In this document: positions 15,943 to 24,746 of the stretch, one piece after another
Position numbering within the stretch: the first letter of the stretch is position 1
Layout: each line of letters begins with the position of its first letter
DNA from: a bacterium
Lineage (GTDB): Bacteria > Patescibacteriota > Minisyncoccia > Phycocordibacterales > PALSA-1337
Length of the DNA: 45,858 nt
Assembly: GCA_025355565.1 (NCBI GenBank)
Contig: JANXZK010000013.1
Location: 1-45,858, forward strand
Reading direction: 5' to 3'
Notes under the pieces: generated by a model
The model's database searches: none
Told to the model about the DNA's origin: nothing
The model's input: only the letters and a program-made list of their open reading frames with translations
Position numbers and translations under genes: made by a program

Positions 15943-16374
15943 ATGGGAAAAAAAAGAATTGTAACAACTGAAGGAGCGAAAACAGCTGATGGCAAGTCGG
16001 CAGTTCAGGCCGTATCATCGAAGAAGCGTGTAGACGCAGGCATTCTCCATGTCCAGTCCACGTACAACAACACCAAAGTCATGCTCACAGACAAGTCAGG
16101 CAACGCCCTCATGTGGGGATCTTCAGGTGGCGCGGGATTCCGCGGCGCAAAGAAGGGCACTCCATTCGCCGCCGCTAAGGTTGGTGAGACATTGGCATTG
16201 AAAGCGGTGAGCATCGGACTAAAAGAAGTTGATGTTGTCGTAAAGGGTGTTGGCTCAGGTCGCGAGTCAGCTATCAGAGGCTTTGTGAGCAAGGGTATCA
16301 TCATCACATCTATCAAGGATGAGACACCGATACCATTCAATGGACCGAAGCCAAAGAAACCACGAAGAGTATAA
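15943..16374 (+). CDS. rpsK: Small subunit ribosomal protein S11
   Basis: 143 residues. S11 lines the mRNA exit platform of the 30S subunit. The core GILHVQSTYNNTKVMLTDKSGN, WGSSGGAGFRGAKKGTPFAA, and the C-terminal DETPIPFNGPKPKKPRRV are diagnostic. The N-terminal 30 residues are a basic, low-complexity extension. The rpsD start follows after 9 nt. Confidence 0.97.
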   Translation: MGKKRIVTTEGAKTADGKSAVQAVSSKKRVDAGILHVQSTYNNTKVMLTDKSGNALMWGSSGGAGFRGAKKGTPFAAAKVGETLALKAVSIGLKEVDVVVKGVGSGRESAIRGFVSKGIIITSIKDETPIPFNGPKPKKPRRV

Positions 16375-16383
16375 TACAATATT

Positions 16384-16989
16384 ATGAAAATAGGACCACG
16401 ATACAAAAAAGCAAGATATCTCGGAGCGCCGATCTTCCGAAAGACACAGACGCAGAAGTATGCTATGCGCACACAGCGCAAGGTAAAGACCGTGCGACGT
16501 CGTAGTGCAAAGAGCGAGTACGGCCGTCAGATGATGGAAAAGCAGAAAGCCCGTTTCAGCTACGGTGTCGGTGGCAAGCAATTTACGAATTACGTGAAGA
16601 AGGCATTGCAGGCATCCGGCGATAACGCCAAGAACCTGATACAGCTACTCGAAGGACGCATCGATAATACGATGGTCCGTGCCGGTTTTGCTCCGAGTCG
16701 ATCAGCAGCGAGACAGATGGTCTCTCATGGCCACATCACAGTGAATGGTACAAAGATCACCATCCCATCTATCCAAGTCAAAGCAGGAGACAAGATCGCT
16801 ATCCGCGAAGGCAGCAAGAACAAGGTTATTTTCGCCAAACTGGATGAGGAATTGAAGTCAGTGAAGGTGCCCGCCTGGATCAAGGTTGACACGGAGAAGC
16901 ACGAGATCACCATAGAGGGAGTTCCAGTCACAGATATGACAGAACTTCTATTCGATGTCCGTCAGGTGTTGGAGTTCTATACACGCTAG
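16384..16989 (+). CDS. rpsD: Small subunit ribosomal protein S4
   Basis: 201 residues. S4 is a primary 16S rRNA binder and 30S assembly nucleator. The N-terminal RYKKARYLG, the GGKQFTNYVKKALQASG helix, and the S4 RNA-binding domain (LEGRIDNTMVRAGFAPSRSAARQMVSHGHITVNG) are all clear. The N-terminal region has no zinc cysteines, so it is the zinc-free form. It is translated right after rpsK within the same operon. Confidence 0.97.
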   Translation: MKIGPRYKKARYLGAPIFRKTQTQKYAMRTQRKVKTVRRRSAKSEYGRQMMEKQKARFSYGVGGKQFTNYVKKALQASGDNAKNLIQLLEGRIDNTMVRAGFAPSRSAARQMVSHGHITVNGTKITIPSIQVKAGDKIAIREGSKNKVIFAKLDEELKSVKVPAWIKVDTEKHEITIEGVPVTDMTELLFDVRQVLEFYTR

Positions 16990-17014
16990 ACATTTCTTTA
17001 TTTTAGTGTATAAT
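16988..17014 (+). promoter_or_regulatory. Internal promoter before rpoA
   Basis: -35 TAGACA at 16988-16993, a short 15-bp spacer, and -10 TATAAT at 17009-17014. It would give rpoA a separate transcript with an AU-rich leader of about 25 nt lacking a ribosome site. Confidence 0.5.
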
Positions 17015-17046
17015 TAATCCTCTAATTTATTTTTAATAAAAAAACT

Positions 17047-18036
17047 ATGACATACGACGTTGTTCTACCATCAAAACCAAAAGTGATCAGTGAAGATGCG
17101 GTGAGTGGTGTTTACGAGATCGATGGATTGTATCCTGGTTACGGACACACGCTGGGCAATTCGCTTCGACGCATTATCCTCTCATCTCTCCCTGGTGCGG
17201 CTATCACCAAGGTGAAGATCGATGGTGTAGAGCATGAATTTTCCACATTGAATGGTGTCAAGGAAGATGTCGTCATGATCCTCTTGGCTCTAAAGAAGAT
17301 ACGCATTCGTATCGATACAGATGAGCCTCAGACTTTGACATTGAAGGTCAAAGGTGTAAAGGAAGTCACCGCCAAGGATATCGATGTCCCTGGTCAGGCA
17401 GAGATCTTGAATACCGACCTACATATCGCCTCTCTCACTGGGAAGGATGCTTCGATCTCTATCGAAATGACTGCTGAACGAGGTTTGGGATACGTTTCGA
17501 AGCAGATCATCCAGAAAGATCGCGTCGAGATCGGTGCGATCACACTCGATGCCGCTTTTACGCCTATCAGGAAAGCCAACTACGAAGTCGAGAATATGCG
17601 TGTCGGGGATCGAACAGATTTCAACAGGCTGCGTCTCTCGATCGAAACTGACGGTACTATCACTCCTCATGAGGCATTGGAGAAGTCCATCGTCCTCATG
17701 ATCACTCAGCTAAAGGCGATCGTCGGATTCAAGGAGGAGGAAGTTGTCGAAATCAAGAAAAAGGCAGTAGGAAGCAAAGACGAAGTGGCAGATGAGAAAA
17801 GCGTAGCCGGAGATAGCTTGAAAGATGTTGACACAGAACTATTGAAGACTCGCATCGATTCCCTTGGACTCTCTGCCCGAACAGTCAAAGCTCTAACAGG
17901 CGGCAATGTGAGGACTCTAGGAGGCCTCGCTCGAAAGAAAGAGTCGGACATCATGGATGTTGACGGTTTGGGAGCGAAGGGTATGCAAGAGATAAAGAAA
18001 TTATTGGCACAACACGGGATAACATTGAAACAGTAA
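17047..18036 (+). CDS. rpoA: RNA polymerase alpha subunit
   Basis: 329 residues. The alpha N-terminal domain shows the dimerisation signature YPGYGHTLGNSLRRIILSSLPGAAI and GVEHEFSTLNGVKEDV. The alpha C-terminal domain (about residues 268-329) has the helix-hairpin-helix LGLSARTVKALTGGNVRTLGGLARKKESDIMDVDGLGAKGMQEIKKLL. In the linker, residues about 225-265 are charged and lysine-rich. The usual position is between rpsD and rplQ. Confidence 0.97.
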   Translation: MTYDVVLPSKPKVISEDAVSGVYEIDGLYPGYGHTLGNSLRRIILSSLPGAAITKVKIDGVEHEFSTLNGVKEDVVMILLALKKIRIRIDTDEPQTLTLKVKGVKEVTAKDIDVPGQAEILNTDLHIASLTGKDASISIEMTAERGLGYVSKQIIQKDRVEIGAITLDAAFTPIRKANYEVENMRVGDRTDFNRLRLSIETDGTITPHEALEKSIVLMITQLKAIVGFKEEEVVEIKKKAVGSKDEVADEKSVAGDSLKDVDTELLKTRIDSLGLSARTVKALTGGNVRTLGGLARKKESDIMDVDGLGAKGMQEIKKLLAQHGITLKQ

Positions 18037-18062
18037 AAAAGTAGAAAGTCTTTTTAACTAAC

Positions 18063-18413
18063 ATGAGACACCATTCAAACACGAGAAAATTTGGCAGAGA
18101 AAAGACACAGAGGCACGCACTCTTGCGTTCTTTGGGTCGCAACCTCATTCGTGATGGTAAGATCCGTACGACATTGGCAAAAGCCAAGGAAGTCCGTCCA
18201 TTCGTCGAAAAATTGATTACTTCTGCGAAAACTGGTACGGTAGCAGGACGACGCATAGTGAATAGCCGTATCCAGGGACCAGATGAGACGAAGAAGCTGT
18301 TCGATGTCTTGGCTCCTAAGTACAAGACCCGTAAGGGGGGTTATACTAGGATTGTGAAGTTGCCAAACAGAGTATTGGACGGCGCGGCGATGGCCATCAT
18401 TGAGTTCGTATAA
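18063..18413 (+). CDS. rplQ: Large subunit ribosomal protein L17
   Basis: 116 residues. The start MRHHSNTRKFGREKTQRHALLRSLGRNLI and the block KIRTTLAKAKEVRPFVEKLIT are classic L17. L17 sits at the peptide exit side of the 50S subunit. It follows rpoA as in most bacteria. Confidence 0.97.
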   Translation: MRHHSNTRKFGREKTQRHALLRSLGRNLIRDGKIRTTLAKAKEVRPFVEKLITSAKTGTVAGRRIVNSRIQGPDETKKLFDVLAPKYKTRKGGYTRIVKLPNRVLDGAAMAIIEFV

Positions 18414-18448
18414 TTTTTCATCATAATTTTTCCATTTTATTTAAACAC

Positions 18449-18793
18449 ATGAAATACAGCATCGACGCACAGGGCAAGAAGTTGGGGAGAGTCTGCTCAG
18501 AAGCGGCCTCTGTTCTCATGGGCAAGAATTCTCCGACGTTCGCCAAAAACAAAGTCGCTGATACGAAAGTCGAGGTTTCCAATGTGAATCTGGCTGACAT
18601 TTCTGCGGAGAAGAAGATCAAAGACATTTACGTAACATATACCGGTTCTCGTGGTGGTTTGAACAGCGAGACTCTAGCTTCACTGATCGCGCGACGTGGC
18701 ATATCCGAAGTATTCAGGAGAGCGATATACCGCATGTTGCCGGGCAATAAGCTTCGAGACAAGAGGATGCTGAATTTAACTATCAAGGAATAA
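18449..18793 (+). CDS. rplM: Large subunit ribosomal protein L13, short form
   Basis: 114 residues against about 140-150 in most bacteria. The fold core is present: YSIDAQGKKLGRVCSEAASVLMGKNSP, YTGSRGGL, and VFRRAIYRMLPGNKLRDKRMLNL. The usual N-terminal strand (TxxAKxxEVxRxWYVVDA) and C-terminal tail are trimmed. It is directly followed by rpsI with 1 nt between them, the standard rplM-rpsI pair. Confidence 0.92.
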   Translation: MKYSIDAQGKKLGRVCSEAASVLMGKNSPTFAKNKVADTKVEVSNVNLADISAEKKIKDIYVTYTGSRGGLNSETLASLIARRGISEVFRRAIYRMLPGNKLRDKRMLNLTIKE

Positions 18794-18794
18794 T

Positions 18795-19205
18795 ATGATT
18801 ACAACAAAGACAACAGGAAAATATTTTGAAGCGGTTGGAAGGCGTAAAACTGCCATTGCTCGTGTTCGACTCTTCATCGCGTCAAAGGGCAGCTACGAAG
18901 TGAATGGCAAGAGTCTCGAAGGCTATTTTGCCACAAAGGAGATGCAACAAACAGTCACGGATGCTATCACTCATGGAAAGGCCGCGGAGAAGTTCCATAT
19001 AACAGCTCTCGTATCTGGTGGTGGTATCTCTGCTCAGTCAGAAGCGATGCGCCATGGTATCTCTCGAGCTCTACTCGTTTACGATGTTACGATGAGAGGT
19101 AAACTAAAGAAGCTCGGTTTCTTGAGGCGCGACGCTCGTGCCAAGGAACGCAGGAAGTTCGGTCTAAAGAAGGCCCGCAAGTCTCCACAGTGGTCGAAGC
19201 GCTAA
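18795..19205 (+). CDS. rpsI: Small subunit ribosomal protein S9
   Basis: 136 residues. YFEAVGRRKTAIARVRLF at the start and the end GLKKARKSPQWSKR are typical; the SKR tail reaches P-site tRNA. VSGGGISAQSEAMRHGISRAL is the central S9 motif. It is the last gene of the ribosomal cluster, and the repeat-rich spacer at 19206-19437 follows. Confidence 0.97.
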   Translation: MITTKTTGKYFEAVGRRKTAIARVRLFIASKGSYEVNGKSLEGYFATKEMQQTVTDAITHGKAAEKFHITALVSGGGISAQSEAMRHGISRALLVYDVTMRGKLKKLGFLRRDARAKERRKFGLKKARKSPQWSKR

Positions 19206-19229
19206 GCGGAGACCGTGTAACTCCTCGCA

Positions 19230-19256
19230 CCTGCCCCCTCACTCCCTCGCAATTTG
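19230..19256 (-). repeat. Dispersed intergenic repeat, partial copy
   Basis: 27 bases matching the first part of the element at 41784-41825 with one mismatch (CCCCTCACTCCCTCGCAATT core). The second half of the element is replaced here by the arm of the inverted repeat that begins at 19267. Confidence 0.75.
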
Positions 19257-19266
19257 ATAGCTTTTT

Positions 19267-19383
19267 AGTAATAAGTAACAGGGAATGGTTCAAGGGCACG
19301 GATATTTTTCTGCTGAAAAATTCCTCGTGTTCGCGCCAGTCGCGCTCACAAGTCCCCTTCACCATTCCCTGTTACTTATTACT
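19267..19383. repeat. 117-bp MITE-like element with 23-bp terminal inverted repeats
   Basis: Perfect 23-bp inverted arms at 19267-19289 and 19361-19383 (inner core AAGTAACAGGGAATGG) enclose 71 bp. Inside is a second hairpin, ATTTTTC-TGCT-GAAAAAT. No clear target duplication is seen. It could fold as a long RNA stem and end the ribosomal transcript, or be a non-autonomous mobile element. Confidence 0.75.
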
Positions 19384-19401
19384 TTAAATCTCAATTATAC
19401 A

Positions 19402-19429
19402 TTTACAAATCTCCTCTGGCTGTTATGAT
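19402..19429 (+). promoter_or_regulatory. Leaderless promoter of the PBP2-type gene
   Basis: -35 TTTACA at 19402-19407, a 16-bp spacer, and extended -10 TGT-TATGAT at 19421-19429. The -10 ends 8 nt before ATG 19438. Confidence 0.7.
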
Positions 19430-19437
19430 GGAACATA

Positions 19438-21150
19438 ATGCGACGCATACGAAAAAGCCGTGAGATCGATCCAGATGAGATCATGCTGGATTCTAGTAAC
19501 ATACCCAATTTCGACAGGGATCAATTCGAGGGTAGGATAGAAAAGTCGATATCCAGGATGTCGCTGTATCTCCTTGGTGGGACTTTTGCAGCGATAGCGA
19601 TCATATTTATCGTTCAGGCAGTGGACATGCAGATCGTGCATGGCGATGAATATATGAATAGGAGCGAGAGAAATATGCTCCGTCCGGTGCCGATCTTCGC
19701 AGGCCGGGGTGTGATCACCGATAGAAATGGTATCGAGCTCGCATGGAACGCTCCAGCTGATATGGTCGCGAATATCGGCTCGCCGACTTCTACTGATCTA
19801 GAGAGCCTGGTTTCGACGCGCGAGTACGCGACGTCGACGGGATTGTCGCACATATTGGGCTATGTTCAGTATCCGTCCAAGGATAACAACGGCTTCTATT
19901 ATCGAGAAGACTTCCAAGGAGTAGCGGGGTCCGAGAAATATTTTGATGAACAACTAAAAGGCGTATCAGGTTCACGTCTAGTAGAAGTCGATGCCAGAGG
20001 AAAGATAGTATCTGAAAATATCGTCAGACCACCATCACAAGGTCAGTCAGTCGCGCTTTCCATAGATAGCCGAGTGCAGTCGGCACTCTATAAAAATATC
20101 CGTGATATCGCCACACGCGTCGGCTTCTCTGGCGGAGCGGGAGTTGTGATCGACGTGAATACTGGAGAAGTTTTGGCGATGACCAGCTACCCGGAATATA
20201 GTTCACAAGTGATGTCGGACAGGGACGACCAAAAAGTTATCAGGGCAGAACTCAACAATCCTGCATTACCGTTTTTGAATAGGGCAGTTGATGGTCTATA
20301 CACCCCAGGATCGATCGTGAAGCCCTATATCGCTCTAGGAGTGCTATCTGAGGGTATTATCGACCCAAATACCATCATCCATACTACAGGGTCTATATCG
20401 ATACCGAACCCCTATGATGACACAAAATCGACCATATTTCGGGACTGGAAGAACTTGGGATCTCTCGACTTGCGTCACGCTATCGCCATGTCATCAGACG
20501 TCTATTTCTACACTGTGGGAGGAGGATACAAGGATGAGAAGGGTCTCGGCATCTTGAATATAGATAAATATCTCCGCATGTTTGGATTCGGTACGACGAC
20601 ATTGGATGGGGTTGATTCTGTATTGTTCGGTAAGGCTGGTACGATCCCTACTCCCGAGTGGAAGAAGGCGACATTCGGTGAGAGCTGGTACATAGGTGAC
20701 ACATATCACACCGCGATCGGCCAATATGGTTTCCAAGTGACTCTGATGCAGATCATCCGCGGCGTCGCCGCGGTCGCTAATTATGGAAAACTATTGACTC
20801 CGACTATATTGAAGGATGCGACACCACATATCGAGTCAACTGTGCCCATCGCTAAGAAAAATTTTGATATCGTCCACGAAGGCATGCGTCTCAGCACGCA
20901 GATCGGTACTAGTGTGGCCTTGAATGTTCCATATGTAAAGATCGCCGGCAAGTCCGGTACGGCGGAATTGGGTGTTTCCAAGGACAAGGTCAATTCCTGG
21001 ATCACAGGTTTCTGGCCGTATGACGCGCCGAAGTACGCATTCGTCGTCATGCTTGAAAGAGGCTCGGTTCACAATCTGATAGGTGCCGCCGCGGCGATGC
21101 GTGAGCAGCTGGATTGGATGAATGAGAATACGCCGGAGTATTTTAGGTAG
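19438..21150 (+). CDS. mrdA: Penicillin-binding protein 2-type D,D-transpeptidase
   Basis: 570 residues; a class B PBP that cross-links peptidoglycan, probably for elongation. A cytoplasmic N-terminus of about 42 residues is followed by a membrane anchor (about 43-63). The pedestal has GRGVITDRNGIELAWN and LSHILGYVQYP. The transpeptidase motifs are SIVK (Ser 292, Lys 295), SSD (352-354; the Asp at the third position matches PBP2 rather than the SxN of most PBPs), and KSGTA (from 505). mltG (1.5 kb) supplies the complementary glycan-strand activity. No rodA is adjacent. Confidence 0.9.
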   Translation: MRRIRKSREIDPDEIMLDSSNIPNFDRDQFEGRIEKSISRMSLYLLGGTFAAIAIIFIVQAVDMQIVHGDEYMNRSERNMLRPVPIFAGRGVITDRNGIELAWNAPADMVANIGSPTSTDLESLVSTREYATSTGLSHILGYVQYPSKDNNGFYYREDFQGVAGSEKYFDEQLKGVSGSRLVEVDARGKIVSENIVRPPSQGQSVALSIDSRVQSALYKNIRDIATRVGFSGGAGVVIDVNTGEVLAMTSYPEYSSQVMSDRDDQKVIRAELNNPALPFLNRAVDGLYTPGSIVKPYIALGVLSEGIIDPNTIIHTTGSISIPNPYDDTKSTIFRDWKNLGSLDLRHAIAMSSDVYFYTVGGGYKDEKGLGILNIDKYLRMFGFGTTTLDGVDSVLFGKAGTIPTPEWKKATFGESWYIGDTYHTAIGQYGFQVTLMQIIRGVAAVANYGKLLTPTILKDATPHIESTVPIAKKNFDIVHEGMRLSTQIGTSVALNVPYVKIAGKSGTAELGVSKDKVNSWITGFWPYDAPKYAFVVMLERGSVHNLIGAAAAMREQLDWMNENTPEYFR

Positions 21151-21220
21151 GGGGAGTTGGTAAACGGTAAACAAGGGTGGGGCGTTGTCCACATTCTAGA
21201 GCGAATAATTCTATAGGCTC

Positions 21221-21232
21221 GTGTGCTATAAT
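21221..21232 (+). promoter_or_regulatory. Extended -10 promoter of the surface-protein gene
   Basis: TGC-TATAAT with a perfect -10 at 21227-21232. Initiation would be near 21239, leaving about 27 nt of AU-rich leader without a ribosome site before ATG 21266. No clear -35 was found. Confidence 0.6.
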
Positions 21233-21265
21233 TACGCGGTAGATTTACTAGCTAGTTTTAAATAC

Positions 21266-24200
21266 ATGAAAAAAATCCTTGCGCTCATTGTTCCAATATT
21301 TGTTTTTGTGCCGATATCGGTATTCGGTCAGACGATGGTGTCGAACGGTGCAGACCGAGCCGGCTTGGCTGGTCAGGATTCTCAGCCGGTCATCATCGCA
21401 GATGTGTCCATAAACGATTTTCAATATTCATATGATGAGAGCACGAGGAAGATCAAAGTCAGTTTTGCTTTTACAAATGGAAGCCAACCTATAAACGATG
21501 TGAACTATGCCCTGTCGATCGTAGCGGACAATGGTGCGGAAAAAGACTATGTATATGATGAGAACATATATCTGTCTGCAAATGCTTCTTCACCTCAAGC
21601 GATAGAAGTATCCGTACCGAGCTATATCTACGGCAACAGCAAGATCGTGTTGCAGGCAAAAACTGCGAGCGGTATGCCGCTAGTTACGCGTATGAGAGAG
21701 GGTGTCGTTATAAAGAAGATAGCCGATATATTGTATTTGAACAGCCAGTCTTGTTATCTCACAGTATCTGGCACGACCAAGTATGACCTGAATCAGGGTG
21801 TCGATATAGATCCTACGGAAAAGTTATTTCTGAATTGCATCGTTGTAAATAGCGCGAAGCGCTCGTACACTCTGTCACCGAACATAAAAACCTATGAACG
21901 TTCACTCCAGGGTCCATCTATGGGAGAATCAAAACTTTTGGAAGTAACGATCAAGAACGCCACTTCGACTGTCAAGATCGCAGTAACCGTACCTACCAAG
22001 CCCCAGGCTTATAGCTCTATAGTCACTGTGTTGAATGGCAGTGATCCGATCGGAGAAGTCGGATTCCACTATGTCATCCGCGGTGAGAGTGGAACATTGA
22101 ACCGTGTCCAGTTGGACAAAAAGTCATATCTCGCAGGTGATACGGCTTCGGTCAAGATACTATGGTCTCCGCGAGCCGATGCATTTCCCGGAGCGAGAGC
22201 CTCTACGACGGTGGCTACTGGAACATTGTTAGGCACTATATCTATCAGCAGAGACGGTGTGCGTTGTGCGGAGACGACATCCTTCTCGCCATCGATCGTC
22301 GAGGAACAGAGTCTCGTGGTCAATGTACCTATGAGGACTGATTGTAATGGGTTCACTACGAAGGTGACTGTCACAAATCCTGTCAATAATGTTATCGTCG
22401 CGGATACGTCTTTCGACACTCCTAGAGATACTTCTCAAGATGTGATAAATGGGGGATCGGAAAATGCGGGAGCAGATCGGTATCTATCTGTAGTGAGAGT
22501 TCTCGTTACCCTCGTTTTCTTCGCACTCATCATCTTGATGATATTGCTCATAAAAAAGAAGAGGAAACAGATAGACCCAAAGGTATTGCTTTTCTTGATC
22601 ATCATCGTTTCGGCATTTTCTACGGTACAGATCGTGAGAGCCAGTTATATAGGTGCGATGATTCAGTCTGGTGGTCGGATATTTCCAGTGTATGCGAGTG
22701 CCGACTTTGAGATATTCAAGGCTGGTCGTTCGACGAGTGCAACATCTGGATATCAGGTTGGCGATACTATCACTATCACAGATTATGAATCTGCTACACA
22801 CCTACGCTGTAGCAACGGCGCCTACATATCCGTGCTGTCAAGAGCAACTGTGAGGGGACCAAATGGCAGAAATATCCTTTCTGAGAGCTATCTGCAGTCA
22901 ACTAATCCTTTTCTGCCTTATTGGGGAACATCGTCAAGAACCAGAAACGTGACGATCAACGCTCCCGGAACATATACAGTGACAGTATATTTTAAGTTGA
23001 TGGATTGGAATATTAGTGGCGTGTTGAACGGGCAAGGAGAAACTTCGTTTACGAAAACATTCACTGTCGCTGAGGCAGTTGCTCCTAAATTGACTGTACA
23101 TTTTGCTGGTAACCATATAGGTAGCGTCATGGTGAATACGGCGCCAAATAGTGCATATACACAATATTCGGAAATAACACTTAATAATCCATCGATTTGG
23201 ACCACTGTTACATGCACTGGACCATCTCCATGTAGCTATACGCTGGTGCCAAACACGCAAGTTATGATAGTACCAACAGCAGTTTCTATGAGCAATTTCC
23301 AAGGATGGTCTGGCGCATGTACAGGTAATTCTGTCCCATGCAGTATATTGTTTGGAACGACCGCACGAGACGTCACGGTAAATTTCGATGGTGGCGGTGG
23401 TGATGGTCAGTCGATCAGTGTTGATCTGAATGCAAATCCAACCTCGGTAGTCGCAAGTCTGACAGCGAATTCATCGCTAACATGGACATCAGTCGGTGCG
23501 ACATCGTGCACGACTTCTGGTGATTGGGCTTCGAATGGCGTCGCAAAGACTGGCGTCGTAACCACTGCGAACACTAATCCTGGATTTATCACTGGACCAT
23601 TGTCAGTGGCTGGGAAGGTATACACCTATAATATAACGTGTTCTAATGGTAGTAAACAAGCGACAGATACGGTGACTGTTCAGGCAATATCTCCGTCAGC
23701 GTCGTTAGCACTCACGTGCTCTGCCGACGAAACAGAAGTTCCTTTAGCTGGGGACTATGTGACATTTACGGCGACTTTGCCTCCTGGTATACCTGATGGA
23801 TCTTTCTATTGGAATGGCGCAACGGTGTCCGAGTCAAGTCGTTGGAAGAGCATTACGATATTTTACACACCGAATGCGACTCCACCTCAAACTCAAACTT
23901 TTACCGTGAAGGACTCCGGTTCACCACAAAAGTCTGGTAGTGTGACTTGTGACTCGATCCCAGCCACTGGCGGGCCACCCACCAATACATCCCCCAATAA
24001 GCCCGCTGTTACAGGGTTGGTGCCATGTATAAATGATGGTTCACCTTTTACGATACAAGTGAATTCCTCGGATGCGGAAAATGATGATATCTATTATAAT
24101 GTTCATGATGCGAATTCAGGTGCTGATACTAGATACCCACCATTAGGACTTACAGAACAAGGCAGAAATTATCCGATTACATTGCATCTTAGTGGTATAG

Positions 24201-24736
24201 GACAACATAATTTGCAGATCACAGCCATTGATTCACGTGGTTTGATTTCTGACCCGTACGAGGCAAATGTTAATGTCGCTGCATCGTGTAGCGGTATTAA
24301 TCCTGGCAACGGCGGACCTTTGAAACTCCTTATCAATCGAGCGATAAAACCATTGAACGATAACTCCGATGACACCACAGATCTGGTTGGTCCTTTAGAA
24401 GGGCCTCCTCAGTATTATGCGAACCCTAATAAGTCAGAAGTCAGAAGGAGAGGACAAAGCTTCTATTTCCTCGAAAACATCAAGACACCAAGTACATTTG
24501 ATGAATGTCGTAGGACTATCACTCCATTTCTCACCGTTATTGAAAACTCGCTCGATGATTGGAAAGCATTGACTTTAATCACGACTGCGACAGTTGTGCC
24601 CATAAAATTGACGACTACAGCGGATACCTTGTTAGGTCAATATATCTTCAAAACAACTTGTTCAACTGTTGGTAAGTTAGACGTAATTTCCTCCGTCAAA
24701 TTGAACATCACCAGTTCAGGTATCCAAGAGAGGTAG
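21266..24736 (+). CDS. Large surface protein with internal membrane hairpin and Ig-like repeats
   Basis: 1156 residues from ATG 21266, whose product starts with a signal peptide (MKKILALIVPIFVFVPISVFG). Residues about 25-400 form beta-rich extracellular domains. Two hydrophobic segments at about 409-428 and 438-456 are separated by the short KKKRKQIDPK; the second ends like another signal peptide (FSTVQIVRAS). The C-terminal half has beta-sandwich repeats: an InlB-B-repeat-like block ending FQGWSGACTG near residue 690, an Ig/PKD-like block with TSVGATSCTTSGDW near 750, and further cysteine-containing repeats. It probably decorates the cell surface and may mediate contact with a host; that role is inferred. 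It is followed directly by pheS. Confidence 0.75.
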   Translation: MKKILALIVPIFVFVPISVFGQTMVSNGADRAGLAGQDSQPVIIADVSINDFQYSYDESTRKIKVSFAFTNGSQPINDVNYALSIVADNGAEKDYVYDENIYLSANASSPQAIEVSVPSYIYGNSKIVLQAKTASGMPLVTRMREGVVIKKIADILYLNSQSCYLTVSGTTKYDLNQGVDIDPTEKLFLNCIVVNSAKRSYTLSPNIKTYERSLQGPSMGESKLLEVTIKNATSTVKIAVTVPTKPQAYSSIVTVLNGSDPIGEVGFHYVIRGESGTLNRVQLDKKSYLAGDTASVKILWSPRADAFPGARASTTVATGTLLGTISISRDGVRCAETTSFSPSIVEEQSLVVNVPMRTDCNGFTTKVTVTNPVNNVIVADTSFDTPRDTSQDVINGGSENAGADRYLSVVRVLVTLVFFALIILMILLIKKKRKQIDPKVLLFLIIIVSAFSTVQIVRASYIGAMIQSGGRIFPVYASADFEIFKAGRSTSATSGYQVGDTITITDYESATHLRCSNGAYISVLSRATVRGPNGRNILSESYLQSTNPFLPYWGTSSRTRNVTINAPGTYTVTVYFKLMDWNISGVLNGQGETSFTKTFTVAEAVAPKLTVHFAGNHIGSVMVNTAPNSAYTQYSEITLNNPSIWTTVTCTGPSPCSYTLVPNTQVMIVPTAVSMSNFQGWSGACTGNSVPCSILFGTTARDVTVNFDGGGGDGQSISVDLNANPTSVVASLTANSSLTWTSVGATSCTTSGDWASNGVAKTGVVTTANTNPGFITGPLSVAGKVYTYNITCSNGSKQATDTVTVQAISPSASLALTCSADETEVPLAGDYVTFTATLPPGIPDGSFYWNGATVSESSRWKSITIFYTPNATPPQTQTFTVKDSGSPQKSGSVTCDSIPATGGPPTNTSPNKPAVTGLVPCINDGSPFTIQVNSSDAENDDIYYNVHDANSGADTRYPPLGLTEQGRNYPITLHLSGIGQHNLQITAIDSRGLISDPYEANVNVAASCSGINPGNGGPLKLLINRAIKPLNDNSDDTTDLVGPLEGPPQYYANPNKSEVRRRGQSFYFLENIKTPSTFDECRRTITPFLTVIENSLDDWKALTLITTATVVPIKLTTTADTLLGQYIFKTTCSTVGKLDVISSVKLNITSSGIQER

Positions 24737-24746
24737 TTACACCCAT

